Shown here: in pieces, positions 1 to 8,355 of the stretch | Numbering within the stretch: position 1 is the stretch's first letter | How the letters are laid out: every line of letters begins with the position of its first letter | Origin: Achromobacter denitrificans NBRC 15125 | GTDB taxonomy: Bacteria > Pseudomonadota > Gammaproteobacteria > Burkholderiales > Burkholderiaceae_B | Length of the DNA stretch: 64,000 nucleotides | Direction of reading: 5' to 3' | Assembly: GCF_001571365.1 (NCBI RefSeq) | Contig: NZ_BCTQ01000028.1 | Coordinates: 25,189-89,188, forward strand | Notes under the pieces: generated by a model | Database searches by the model: none | Seen by the model: the letters and a program-made list of their open reading frames with translations, nothing else | What the model was told of the DNA's origin: nothing | Position numbers and translations under genes: made by a program

Positions 1-1154
1 AGGGCGTCCAGGATGGTGGGGACCAGGTCTATGGCTTCCACCAGCCGCGATTCCACGGCGCCGCGCCGCGCGCCGCCGCCGGGCAGGCGGATGATCAGCG
101 GCACCTTGGCCACGCAGTCGTGGAACAGCTCTTTCTCGCCCAGGTAGTGGTCGCCCAGATAGTCGCCGTGATCGCTGCAGAAGATGATCATGGTGTCCTG
201 GTCGCGGCCGCTGCGCCGCAGATAGTCGAACAGCACGCCCAATTGGTCGTCCACCTGCTTGATCAGCCCCATGTAGGTGGGGATGACCGTCTCGCGCACG
301 TGGTCGAGCGAGAAATTCCGGCTGACCTCCGCCTGCCGGAAGCCTTGCAGCACGGGGTGCGCGTTCTCCAGTTCGCGCGGCGCCCGCGTGGCCGCCGGCA
401 CGTCGTCGACCGTGTACATCGCGTGATAGGGCGCGGGAGCGACATAGGGCCAGTGCGGCTTGATGTAGGACAGGTGCAGCACCCAGGGCTGGTCGCCGCT
501 TTGCTCGATGAACTCGATGGCGCGCCGGGTCATGTAGGGCGTTTCGGAATCCGCTTCGTCGACGCGGGCGGGCAGGCTCGCGTGGCGCATGTTCCAGCCC
601 GAGAGGATCTCGCCGCGCGCGCCCAGCGCCGAGTTGGCGTGGTCGTGCCAGGGGTTGGCGCCGTCGTAGCCCCGCTCGCGCAGATACCGCGTGTAGTGGT
701 GCGAGGCGTCGCTGAAGCCCGGAGGCCAGATCCCGTCGTCGCGATCGTAGGGCTCGAACCCGCCTTCCGTCGCCAGCACGCCGGCCGCGCTCGCCGGGTC
801 TATCCCCAGGCGCCGCATCCCGGCCAGGTCCGCTTCCACATGCGTCTTGCCCGCCACCGCCACGCGCACGCCCAGCGGGCGCAGGTGATCGCCCAGCGTC
901 ATCTCGCTGATGGGCATGGGCACGAAGTTCCAGACGGCGCCGTGGCTGGTGACGTAGCGCCCGGTGTAGTACGACATGCGCGACGGGCCGCAGACCGGGC
1001 CCTGCACGAAGGCGTTGTCGAAGCGCATGCCTTCGGCGGCCAGGCGATCGATGTTGGGCGTGCGCAGGCGCGGATGCCCATAGCACGACAGATAGTCCCA
1101 ACGCAGTTGGTCGCACATGATCCAGAGCACATTGCGCGCAGCCTGTCCGCTCAT
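1..1154 (-). CDS. Sulfatase / phosphonate monoester hydrolase family enzyme (C-terminus outside window)
   Basis: This is the N-terminal 384 residues of an alkaline-phosphatase-superfamily sulfatase; the gene runs off the left edge. The start is the ATG at 1154, giving MSGQAARNVLWIMCDQLRWD. The signature CGPSR lies at residues 55-59, where Cys55 would be oxidised to formylglycine, the catalytic nucleophile. The early CDQ supplies metal ligands, and a late SDHGDYLGDH stretch near residue 326 supplies the second metal-binding group. The family cleaves sulfate esters, and some members cleave phosphonate monoesters; the substrate cannot be told here. No signal peptide is visible, so it is probably cytoplasmic. 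It is divergent from an IclR regulator that is a likely controller. Confidence 0.88.
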   Translation of the reverse strand, partial: MSGQAARNVLWIMCDQLRWDYLSCYGHPRLRTPNIDRLAAEGMRFDNAFVQGPVCGPSRMSYYTGRYVTSHGAVWNFVPMPISEMTLGDHLRPLGVRVAVAGKTHVEADLAGMRRLGIDPASAAGVLATEGGFEPYDRDDGIWPPGFSDASHHYTRYLRERGYDGANPWHDHANSALGARGEILSGWNMRHASLPARVDEADSETPYMTRRAIEFIEQSGDQPWVLHLSYIKPHWPYVAPAPYHAMYTVDDVPAATRAPRELENAHPVLQGFRQAEVSRNFSLDHVRETVIPTYMGLIKQVDDQLGVLFDYLRRSGRDQDTMIIFCSDHGDYLGDHYLGEKELFHDCVAKVPLIIRLPGGGARRGAVESRLVEAIDLVPTILDA

Positions 1155-1249
1155 CCCCGCCTCTCGTCCCGTTCCGCCAGCCACCGCGGCTTGCGATAGG
1201 TGCCACGATATTTCGGGGGGACTGGGCGGCTCAAGCAGGATTTGCTAGA

Positions 1250-1266
1250 GTTTCACTCAGTGAAAC
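1250..1266. promoter_or_regulatory. Perfect 17-bp palindrome, probable IclR operator
   Basis: The sequence GTTTCACT-C-AGTGAAAC is a perfect inverted repeat with a one-base centre. It lies 30 bp before the IclR start and about 95 bp before the divergent sulfatase start, so one site could serve both directions. Use by this IclR protein is inferred from position. Confidence 0.55.
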
Positions 1267-1295
1267 ATGCGGACGCGGACGGAAAGGGGCGCGCA

Positions 1296-2114
1296 ATGAG
1301 CCGGTGGAATCCGAAGGTGAAGACGATCGACGCGCTGGAGCGCGGCCTGATCGTGCTGGACGAGGTGCGCGCCACGCAGGGCGCGAGCCTGCAGGAATTG
1401 CACGCGCGCACGGGCTACGCCAAGGCCACGCTGCTGCGCATCCTGGCCACGCTGCAATTGCGCGGCTTGATCTGGCGGCGGATCGCGGACGATTACTTCT
1501 GTCCGGCCAGCACGCTCAACGAGCCCAGCCGGCGGGCGCGGGTGCTGGACCTGCTGGGCCAGTGCGCGGCGCCCGAACTGGACCGGCTGCAGGCGGAGGT
1601 GCTGTGGCCCTCCGACCTTACCGTGCGGCGCGGGAGCGCGATGATCGTGCGGGAAACCAACCGAAGCCAGTCCTATTTCACCATCCGCAGGGACAACATC
1701 GGCTTTCAGATCAATATGCTGCGGTCCGCGGTGGGGAGGGCCTATCTGGCGTTCTGCGCCGAGAAGGAGCGCGATTCGATCCTGCTGGCCCTGCGCCGCA
1801 GCCGCCGCGAGGGCGACGCGCTGGCGAACGACTGCGCCGCCGTGGCCAAGCTGCTGGAGCAGACCCGGCGCCAGGGCTACGGCCTGCGCGAGCAGCGCTT
1901 CGGAGGCGACTACGACAAGACGCGCAAGGATCAGAACGACAGGCTGGAGGCGATTGCCGTTCCCATCACGGCCGCGCCCGGGCGGCTCTACGGTTGCGTC
2001 AACATCGTGTGGATCCAGGGAGTGCGTTCGGCCGACCAGATGGTGGAGCAATACCTGGAACCGTTGAAGCGCGCCGCGGGCGCGATCGCCGCCAGCATGA
2101 TCCGGCGCGGCTGA
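1296..2114 (+). CDS. IclR family transcriptional regulator
   Basis: The protein has 272 residues. An N-terminal winged helix-turn-helix (about residues 8-65, with SLQELHARTGYAKATLLRIL as its core) is followed by the C-terminal IclR effector domain. The frame is open further upstream, but the ATG at 1296 is preferred: it follows a GGAAAGGGG ribosome site and leaves the 17-bp palindrome in the leader. IclR proteins repress or activate neighbouring catabolic genes on binding small acids. The only adjacent divergent gene is the sulfatase, so that is the inferred target. Length is normal for the family. Confidence 0.88.
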   Translation: MSRWNPKVKTIDALERGLIVLDEVRATQGASLQELHARTGYAKATLLRILATLQLRGLIWRRIADDYFCPASTLNEPSRRARVLDLLGQCAAPELDRLQAEVLWPSDLTVRRGSAMIVRETNRSQSYFTIRRDNIGFQINMLRSAVGRAYLAFCAEKERDSILLALRRSRREGDALANDCAAVAKLLEQTRRQGYGLREQRFGGDYDKTRKDQNDRLEAIAVPITAAPGRLYGCVNIVWIQGVRSADQMVEQYLEPLKRAAGAIAASMIRRG

Positions 2115-2144
2115 GGGCGGGCGCCGGCGAGCCGCGCGCCGCCG

Positions 2145-2873
2145 CTAGCCTCGGCCTGCCTTCGCTTCGGCCAGCGCCTGCGCGATGATGGCGTTGGCCG
2201 TCCAGCGCACCACGTCGGTGAGCTCGGGCAGCTCCAGCTTCCAGATGTCCTTCAACACCAGGAACACCTCGGTGCCGTACACCAGGGACAGCGCCTGGGC
2301 CACGCGCGCCTGCTGCGCGGGCGTGAGCTCGGCCGCCAGCGGCGCGATGGCGCGCTGCAGGATGTCGACGCGGTGGCCGCGCACCAGCCGCGGCTCGGCG
2401 CCGGCGCGGCCGGCGCTGGCTTCGGCGTGCTGCTGCAACGACACCATGATGGCCGCGCGCAGCGGGGCTTCGTGCGCTTCCAGCCGGGGATAGGCGAAGC
2501 GCAGCAGTTCGTCGACGCGCGCGGCCGCGTCCGGCGCGGCCGAGTCCCAGGCCAGTATCGGGCCCAGGCTTTCGTCCACCACCGCGGCGATCAGCGCGCT
2601 CTGGCTGGGGAAATAGCGGTAGGCGGTGGCGCGCGAGACCTGGGCGTGTTCGGCCAGTTCGGCAACCGACGGCGTGATGCCTTGCGCCATCAGCCGTTGC
2701 GCCGCCTCCAGCAGAGTCTTGCGCATGCGCGCCCTGGGCCCGTGCGGCGGCTCGCCGCTGGCGGCGGCCTGGGGGCTGGCGGGCGCGATGAGCCGCGCGC
2801 CGGCGGCCGCGCTTTTGGCGGGGGATCGGGTTTGACCTGAGACAGGTGTCTCAGTATGATTCTTTCGTCTCAT
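2145..2873 (-). CDS. TetR family transcriptional regulator
   Basis: The protein has up to 242 residues. The helix-turn-helix ([20 protein letters not shown]) falls near residues 69-88, followed by a ligand-binding helical domain that I cannot assign to a ligand. The first 49 residues are low in complexity, and the coding start at 2873 places the palindromic operator inside codons 7-13. The next in-frame start is Met50 at 2726, preceded by AGGG at good spacing, which would give a 193-residue protein with the operator upstream. No other in-frame start exists between them. I give the long form but consider the short one quite possible. It is divergent from the Tm-1-like operon, its likely target. 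Confidence 0.85.
   Translation of the reverse strand: MRRKNHTETPVSGQTRSPAKSAAAGARLIAPASPQAAASGEPPHGPRARMRKTLLEAAQRLMAQGITPSVAELAEHAQVSRATAYRYFPSQSALIAAVVDESLGPILAWDSAAPDAAARVDELLRFAYPRLEAHEAPLRAAIMVSLQQHAEASAGRAGAEPRLVRGHRVDILQRAIAPLAAELTPAQQARVAQALSLVYGTEVFLVLKDIWKLELPELTDVVRWTANAIIAQALAEAKAGRG
2832..2860 (+). promoter_or_regulatory. Sigma-70 promoter of the Tm-1-like operon
   Basis: TTGACC at 2832-2837 and TATGAT at 2855-2860 are separated by exactly 17 bp, a near-consensus promoter firing rightward. The start codon of the Tm-1-like gene is 86 bp downstream. The spacer is filled by a perfect palindrome. Confidence 0.65.
2837..2854. promoter_or_regulatory. TetR operator in the promoter spacer
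   Basis: CTGAGACA-GG-TGTCTCAG is a perfect 18-bp inverted repeat of the type bound by TetR dimers. It occupies the whole spacer between the -35 and -10 boxes, so binding would block RNA polymerase directly. Assignment to the adjacent TetR gene is by position. Confidence 0.65.
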
Positions 2874-2945
2874 TTCTTGATTCTACAGGCCTCGCGGCCT
2901 CACATATCGAGGCGCGCACCGAGTGTAGCCGCCCGCGGAGGAGTC

Positions 2946-4157
2946 ATGACGCATTCGAACAGGCGGGTCTACGTGGCCGCCACTTACGACACGAAAGGCC
3001 AGGAGGCCGAGTACGTGGCGGGCCTGCTCAGGCGGGAAGGGCTGGACGCGGTGTCGGTGGACGTCTCCACGTCCGGCGCCGCCAGCGCGGCCCAGGTGCA
3101 GGCGCGCGATGTCGCGGCCTGCCATCCCGAAGGCGCCGCGGCCGTTTTCACCGGCGACCGCGGCACGGCCATCGCCGCGATGGCGCTGGCCTTCGAACGC
3201 TACGCCGCGGGCAATGCCGGCATCGGCGCCCTGCTGGGCCTGGGCGGCTCGGGCGGCACCGCCCTGATCACCCCCGCCATGCGCGCGCTGCCCATCGGCA
3301 CGCCCAAGCTGATGGTCTCGACCATGGCCTCGGGCAACGTCGCGCCCTATGTCGGGCCGTCCGATATCGCCATGATGTATTCCGTGACCGACGTGGCCGG
3401 CCTGAACCGCATTTCGCGCCGGGTGCTGGCCAACGCCGCCGGCATGATCGGCGGGGCTTTCCGGCAGGCGGCCGGCGCCGTGGCGGACGACGGCATGCCC
3501 GCCGTGGGGATCACCATGTTCGGCGTCACCACGGCCTGCGTGCAGCAGGTCACGCCGCTGCTGGAGTCGCGCTACGACTGCCTGGTGTTCCACGCCACGG
3601 GCACGGGCGGGCAGTCGATGGAGAAACTGCTGGACAGCCATTTGCTGGCCGGCGTGCTGGACCTGACCACCACCGAAGTCTGCGACCTGCTGTTCGGCGG
3701 CGTGCTGGCCTGCACCGAAGACCGCTTCGGCGCCGTGGCCCGCACGGGCGCGCCCTACGTGGGCTCCTGCGGCGCCCTGGACATGGTGAATTTCGGCGCC
3801 ATGGACACCGTCCCGGAACGCTACCGGGGCCGCAAGTTCTACCCCCACAACCCGCAGGTGACGCTGATGCGCACCACCGCGGAAGAGAACGCGCGGCAGG
3901 GCGAGTGGATCGCCGCCAGGCTGAACCGCTGCATGGGCCCGGTGCGTTTCCTGATCCCGGAAGGCGGCGTGTCCGCGCTGGACGCGCCCGGACAGGCGTT
4001 CTGGGATCCGGAGGCCGATGCCGCCCTGTTCAAAGCGCTGGAGGCCAACCTGGTGCAGACGGCCGACCGCCGCCTGGTGCGGGTGCCTTGCCACATCAAC
4101 GATCCGCTGTTCGCCAGCACGGCGGTCGAACACTATCTTGAAATCGCTACACACTGA
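2946..4157 (+). CDS. Tm-1-like ATP-binding protein (UPF0261 family)
   Basis: The protein has 403 residues. The start is the ATG at 2946, after a GGAGGAG ribosome site; the frame is open further upstream but that would cross the promoter. It begins with the family hallmark [13 protein letters not shown] and contains the glycine-rich [11 protein letters not shown] and [11 protein letters not shown] stretches typical of UPF0261, two Rossmann-like halves with a nucleotide site. The family corresponds to the N-terminal part of the tomato Tm-1 virus-resistance protein. The bacterial role is not established. The next gene, 11 bp downstream, encodes the C-terminal TIM-barrel half of Tm-1, so the two probably act together. 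Regulation by the divergent TetR is likely. Confidence 0.88.
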   Translation: MTHSNRRVYVAATYDTKGQEAEYVAGLLRREGLDAVSVDVSTSGAASAAQVQARDVAACHPEGAAAVFTGDRGTAIAAMALAFERYAAGNAGIGALLGLGGSGGTALITPAMRALPIGTPKLMVSTMASGNVAPYVGPSDIAMMYSVTDVAGLNRISRRVLANAAGMIGGAFRQAAGAVADDGMPAVGITMFGVTTACVQQVTPLLESRYDCLVFHATGTGGQSMEKLLDSHLLAGVLDLTTTEVCDLLFGGVLACTEDRFGAVARTGAPYVGSCGALDMVNFGAMDTVPERYRGRKFYPHNPQVTLMRTTAEENARQGEWIAARLNRCMGPVRFLIPEGGVSALDAPGQAFWDPEADAALFKALEANLVQTADRRLVRVPCHINDPLFASTAVEHYLEIATH

Positions 4158-4168
4158 GGATTGCCGAC

Positions 4169-4999
4169 ATGCCGCGTTTTGACCGCAACGAGCTACTGGA
4201 GAAGTTCCGCGCCATGGTGCGCGCCCGCAAGCCCATCGTGGGCGGCGGCGCGGGCACGGGCCTGTCGGCCAAGTGCGAGGAAGCGGGCGGCATCGACCTG
4301 ATCGTGATCTACAACTCCGGCCGCTACCGCATGGCGGGCCGCGGCTCGCTGGCCGGCCTGCTGGCCTACGGCAACGCCAACGAGATCGTGGTCGACATGG
4401 GCCGGGAAGTGCTGCCGGTGGTGAAGAAGACGCCGGTGCTGGCCGGCGTGAACGGCACCGATCCCTTCTGCGATTTCGACGTGTTCCTCGACGACCTGAA
4501 GCGCCAGGGCTTCGCCGGCGTGCAGAACTTCCCCACCGTGGGCCTGATCGACGGCACTTTCCGCGCCAACCTGGAAGAGACCGGCATGGGCTACGCGCTG
4601 GAGGTGGACATGATCCGCCTGGCGCACGAAAAGGGCATGCTGACCACGCCGTACGTATTCAATGAGGACGACGCGGCGGCCATGGCCCGCGCCGGCGCGG
4701 ACATCATCGTGGCCCACATGGGCCTGACCACCGGCGGCTCCATCGGCGCGGAGACGGCGCTGACGCTGGACGACTGCGTGGCCGCCATCGACCGCATCGC
4801 CGAAGCGGCGTTGGCCGTGCGCCCGGACGTCATCGTGCTGTGCCACGGCGGCCCCATCGCCACCCCCGAGGATGCCGCGCACGTGTTGCGCGCCTGCAAG
4901 CACTGCCACGGCTTCTACGGCGCCAGCTCGATGGAGCGCCTGCCGACCGAGCAGGCGCTCACCGCCGCCACCCGCGAATTCAAGAGCCTGACTTTCTGA
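4169..4999 (+). CDS. Phosphoenolpyruvate hydrolase-like TIM-barrel protein (Tm-1 C-terminal half)
   Basis: The protein has 276 residues and matches the PEP_hydrolase/TIM-barrel signal-transduction family. Recognisable stretches are [20 protein letters not shown] near the N-terminus, [26 protein letters not shown] in the middle, and [17 protein letters not shown]. The name comes from a proposed phosphoenolpyruvate mutase-type fold; no enzymatic reaction is firmly assigned. In tomato Tm-1 and many eukaryotic homologues this domain is fused behind a UPF0261 domain; here it is a separate gene 11 bp after the UPF0261 gene and surely co-transcribed with it. Confidence 0.87.
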   Translation: MPRFDRNELLEKFRAMVRARKPIVGGGAGTGLSAKCEEAGGIDLIVIYNSGRYRMAGRGSLAGLLAYGNANEIVVDMGREVLPVVKKTPVLAGVNGTDPFCDFDVFLDDLKRQGFAGVQNFPTVGLIDGTFRANLEETGMGYALEVDMIRLAHEKGMLTTPYVFNEDDAAAMARAGADIIVAHMGLTTGGSIGAETALTLDDCVAAIDRIAEAALAVRPDVIVLCHGGPIATPEDAAHVLRACKHCHGFYGASSMERLPTEQALTAATREFKSLTF

Positions 5000-5059
5000 G
5001 TTTCCCAACCGCCGTTTCCCTTGAACGCTTGAACGGGTCAGCCGCCCGCAGGAGTCCGT

Positions 5060-5518
5060 ATGCCGCACACCGTAAACGTCAGCGCGCTCATCCATGCGCC
5101 GCTTCAGGAAGTCTGGGCCCGGTTCCGGGATTTCAACGGGCTGGCGGACTGGCATCCCGGCATCGCGCAGAGCCGCCTGGAGGAAGGCGGCCGCCATGAC
5201 GCCGTGGGCTCGGTGCGGTATCTGACGCTCAAGCCTTCCGGCTTCGTCCGCGAGCGGCTGCTGATGCTGGACGACCCCGGCACGGCGCTGCGCTATTCCA
5301 TCATCGAAACCGACCTGCCCATGCGCGATTACATCGCGGGCGTGTCGCTGCACCCGGTCACCGAAGGCGGCCAGACGCTGGTGCAGTGGTGGGCGGATTT
5401 CCGCGTCGAAGGCGCGGAACTGGCCGACGTGGCGAAGGCCGTGGGGCAGGGCGTGTTCGCCGCCGGCCTCGCCGCGCTAGACGAGAAGCTGCGTGATAGG
5501 AGTGCGGGTGCTGCGTGA
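5060..5518 (+). CDS. SRPBCC (START-like) family protein
   Basis: The protein has 152 residues and the pattern of polyketide-cyclase/START-like proteins: an N-terminal strand VNVSALIHAPLQEVWARFRD leading into the first helix, then LADWHPGIAQSR, and a long C-terminal helix from about residue 118. Such proteins form a hydrophobic cavity that binds lipids or aromatic compounds. AGGAG precedes the ATG at 5060. It lies 60 bp after the Tm-1-like pair and may be the third gene of that TetR-controlled operon. A partner or ligand cannot be named from sequence. Confidence 0.82.
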   Translation: MPHTVNVSALIHAPLQEVWARFRDFNGLADWHPGIAQSRLEEGGRHDAVGSVRYLTLKPSGFVRERLLMLDDPGTALRYSIIETDLPMRDYIAGVSLHPVTEGGQTLVQWWADFRVEGAELADVAKAVGQGVFAAGLAALDEKLRDRSAGAA

Positions 5519-5544
5519 CAGAAATACCGACGCCGAGTCGATCG

Positions 5545-5760
5545 GTAGGATGGGTGGAGCGCGAGAGTTCTTAAGCTAGAACGCTGCCGTCGAACGCGCG
5601 CAACCCATGCGGCCGTGGGCAGATTGTTTTTCGACCCACGCCGCCGTAAGCAGATTGTTTTTCGGCCGATGCAGGGCACTGTCTGCCCACGGCCGCATGG
5701 GTTACGCGCGTTCGGCAATTGCGTTTTTGGGCAGAGGATCTCGCGCTCCACCCATCCTAC
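5545..5760. repeat. 216-bp nested palindromic (MITE-like) element
   Basis: Outer arms of 22 bp (5545-5566 and 5739-5760, beginning GTAGGATGGGTGGAGCGC) are perfect reverse complements. Inner arms of 32 bp (5592-5623 and 5682-5713, centred on AACCCATGCGGCCGTGGGC) match with one mismatch. The loop region holds a 15-bp direct repeat GCAGATTGTTTTTCG at 5619-5633 and 5650-5664. No coding capacity is evident. The GTAGGATGGGT end motif resembles dispersed non-autonomous elements of proteobacteria; that is from memory. The right end overlaps the stop codon of the LysR gene. Confidence 0.75.
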
Positions 5761-6719
5761 GCCTCGGCTTTGGCCGGAAGGCGCTTGCAGCCGGCCGGCA
5801 GCTTGGCGGCGCGCAGGTAGCCGTGGATGGCGCCGATGAGCGCCTGGGCGGCGGGGCTGAGCGGATATTCCTTGTGCCGGATGATGCACACCGTCCGCAC
5901 GACGGTGGGCCGAGCCAGCAGCGCATAGGCCAGGCCCGGCTCCAGCACCCGCTGCGCGGCCAGCGCCGGCAGCAGCGCCACGCCGAGGCCGGCCTTCACC
6001 AGCGCCGCCTGCGACGTCGTGCTGGAGGCCTCGTAGAAGGGCGCGGCGGCCTCGACCGGCAGGTCGGCGCGGGCGCGCAGCAGCGCCATGATGCCGGTCT
6101 CGTCCACCACCCCCACCAGCTTGCGTTGCGCCAGGTCCGACCAGCGCATCGCGCCGTCGCGGCCCGGGCGCAGGTCCGGATCGTCCTCCCGGTACAGCAC
6201 GCCGAACCGGTCTTCCAGCAGCGCATCGAACCGCAGGTCCGGCGCGTCCGCCCAGCGGCTGGTCAACCCGAAATCCACCTCGCGCGCCGAGACCTTGCGC
6301 TGGATGCGGCCGGAGTTGTCGTCGCTGAGGTACAGGCGCACGCCCGGATACTGGGCGGAGAAGGCCGCGGCCGCGGGCGCGATGATCTGCGTGATGGCCG
6401 ACGGCGCGGCCGCCACGCCCACGCGCCCGCGCTCCATCGCGCCGAAGCGCACCACGTCTTCGATCACGCCGTCGAAATCCGCCAGCAGCCGCATCACGCG
6501 GGGCAGGAACGCTTCGCCGGCGGCGGTCAGCAGCACGCGCCGGCTGGTGCGCGCGAACAGCTGCGTGGCCAGCGCTTCCTCCAGCTGCCGGATCAGGCTG
6601 GTGACCGAGGACTGGGTCTGGAACAGGCGCTTGGCGGCATGCGTGAAGCTGGATTCCTGCGCCACCGCGACGAAGGCGTTCAGGTGCTTCAGGGTGACGT
6701 GCTTGGGCAGGCGATTCAT
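5757..6719 (-). CDS. LysR family transcriptional regulator
   Basis: The protein has 320 residues, slightly long for the family. The winged helix-turn-helix occupies residues 8-66 (LKHLNAFVAVAQESSFTHAA, then SVTSLIRQLEEAL), followed by the two-lobed effector-binding domain. It is divergent from the D-aminoacylase/Bug operon across 130 bp, which makes that operon the likely target. The TAG stop (5757-5759) lies inside the terminal inverted repeat of the palindromic element, so the present C-terminus (…LPAKAEA) may have been set by insertion of that element. Confidence 0.88.
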   Translation of the reverse strand: MNRLPKHVTLKHLNAFVAVAQESSFTHAAKRLFQTQSSVTSLIRQLEEALATQLFARTSRRVLLTAAGEAFLPRVMRLLADFDGVIEDVVRFGAMERGRVGVAAAPSAITQIIAPAAAAFSAQYPGVRLYLSDDNSGRIQRKVSAREVDFGLTSRWADAPDLRFDALLEDRFGVLYREDDPDLRPGRDGAMRWSDLAQRKLVGVVDETGIMALLRARADLPVEAAAPFYEASSTTSQAALVKAGLGVALLPALAAQRVLEPGLAYALLARPTVVRTVCIIRHKEYPLSPAAQALIGAIHGYLRAAKLPAGCKRLPAKAEA

Positions 6720-6849
6720 TTCAAATCACGATAGATGGATCAATAAAAACAATTTTCCCAGATCGATCCGGCCGACGATACTACGCCCTTTCGGCATTCA
6801 CCGGCTCCGGCGCGCAATCTTCCGGGGTCTCGATCAAAGCGGAAGCGGC

Positions 6850-8319
6850 ATGCAGCGGCAAACTCTGGATCTCATCATCGAAGGCGGCTGGGTCATCGAC
6901 GGCCTGGGCGGCCCCCGGCGCCGGGCCGACGTGGGCGTGGCGGGCGAGCGCATCGCCGCCATCGGCGACCTGGCGGACGTCGCGGCGGGGCGCCGGGTGG
7001 ACGCCCGCGGCAAGATCGTGGCGCCGGGCTTCATCGACGTGCACGGCCACGACGACCTGATGTTCGTGGAGCGGCCCGGGCTGGAATGGAAGACCAGCCA
7101 GGGGATCACGTCCGTGGTGGTGGGCAATTGCGGCGTCAGCGGCGCGCCCGCGCCCTTGCCCGGCAATACCGCGGCGGCGCTGGCGCTGCTGGGCGAAACG
7201 CCCTTGTTCACCGACATGGAAGCCTATTTCGGCGAGTTGCGGGCGCAGCAGCCCATGATCAACGTGGCCGCGCTGGTGGGCCATGCGAACCTCAGGCTGG
7301 CCGCCATGCGCGACCCCGCCGCGCAGCCGACGCCGGCCGAGCAGGACGCCATGGAGCGCATGCTGGACGACGCCCTGGCCGCCGGCGCGGTGGGTTTCAG
7401 CACCGGCCTGGCTTATCAGCCGGGCGGCGCCGCCCAGCCGCCGGAGCTGGAAGGCCTGGCGCGGGTGGCGGCGGCGCGCGGCGCCATGCACACCAGCCAT
7501 ATCCGCAACGAAGGCGACGACGTCGAAGCCGCGGTCGACGAGGTGCTGTCGGTCGGCCGCAATACGGGCTGCGCCACCGTGCTGTCGCACCACAAATGCA
7601 TGCTGCCGCGCAACTGGGGCAAGAGCCGGGCCACGCTGGCCAACATCGACCGCGCGCGCGGCGAGGGCGTGGACGTGGCGCTGGACATCTATCCCTATCC
7701 GGGCAGCTCCACCATTCTCATCCCCGAGCGCGCCGAGATCATCGACGACATTCGCATCACCTGGTCCACCCCGCACCCCGAGTGCGGCGGCGAATACCTG
7801 AGCGACATCGCCGCCCGCTGGGGCTGCGACAAGACCACGGCGGCGCGCCGCCTGTGCCCCGCGGGCGCCATCTACTTCGCCATGGACGAGGGCGAGGTCC
7901 AGCGGATTTTCCGGCACGAGCGCTGCATGGTCGGCTCCGACGGGCTGCCCAACGACGCGCATCCGCATCCGCGCCTGTGGGGCAGCTTCACCCGGGTGCT
8001 GGGCCGCTATGTGCGCGAAGCCCGGCTGCTGACGCTGGAGGAGGCGGTCGCCAAGATGACCGCGCTGCCGGCGAGCGTGTTCGGCCTGGCCGGACGCGGG
8101 CAGCTGGTCGAAGGGGCCTGGGCGGACATCGTGGTGTTCGACGCCGATACCGTCGAGGACCGCGCCACCTGGGAAGCGCCCACGCTGGCCTCCGCCGGGG
8201 TGGAGCACGTGCTGGTCAACGGCTGCCAGGTGCATCCGGCCGCGCCCGGCGCGGCGCGCCCCGGCAGGATCCTGCGGCGCGAGGCGATGGCGCCGGCCGA
8301 GCCCGGCCCGGCCCGATAA
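6850..8319 (+). CDS. D-aminoacylase / N-acyl-D-amino-acid deacylase family amidohydrolase
   Basis: The protein has 489 residues from the ATG at 6850. It has the amidohydrolase-fold entry motif VAPGFIDVHGHDD (His65 and His67), the cysteine ligand in VVVGNCG (Cys94) characteristic of D-aminoacylases, the later NEGDD stretch, and a catalytic Asp in the SDGLPNDAHPHPR motif (Asp364). The family hydrolyses N-acyl-D-amino acids to the D-amino acid and a carboxylate, in the cytoplasm; the side-chain preference is not predictable here. It is followed after 36 bp by a Bug solute receptor, suggesting uptake and hydrolysis of a carboxylate substrate, and is divergent from a LysR regulator. Confidence 0.85.
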   Translation: MQRQTLDLIIEGGWVIDGLGGPRRRADVGVAGERIAAIGDLADVAAGRRVDARGKIVAPGFIDVHGHDDLMFVERPGLEWKTSQGITSVVVGNCGVSGAPAPLPGNTAAALALLGETPLFTDMEAYFGELRAQQPMINVAALVGHANLRLAAMRDPAAQPTPAEQDAMERMLDDALAAGAVGFSTGLAYQPGGAAQPPELEGLARVAAARGAMHTSHIRNEGDDVEAAVDEVLSVGRNTGCATVLSHHKCMLPRNWGKSRATLANIDRARGEGVDVALDIYPYPGSSTILIPERAEIIDDIRITWSTPHPECGGEYLSDIAARWGCDKTTAARRLCPAGAIYFAMDEGEVQRIFRHERCMVGSDGLPNDAHPHPRLWGSFTRVLGRYVREARLLTLEEAVAKMTALPASVFGLAGRGQLVEGAWADIVVFDADTVEDRATWEAPTLASAGVEHVLVNGCQVHPAAPGAARPGRILRREAMAPAEPGPAR

Positions 8320-8355
8320 CGACATCAACCATCCGTAGAGGAGACAAGCATCATC

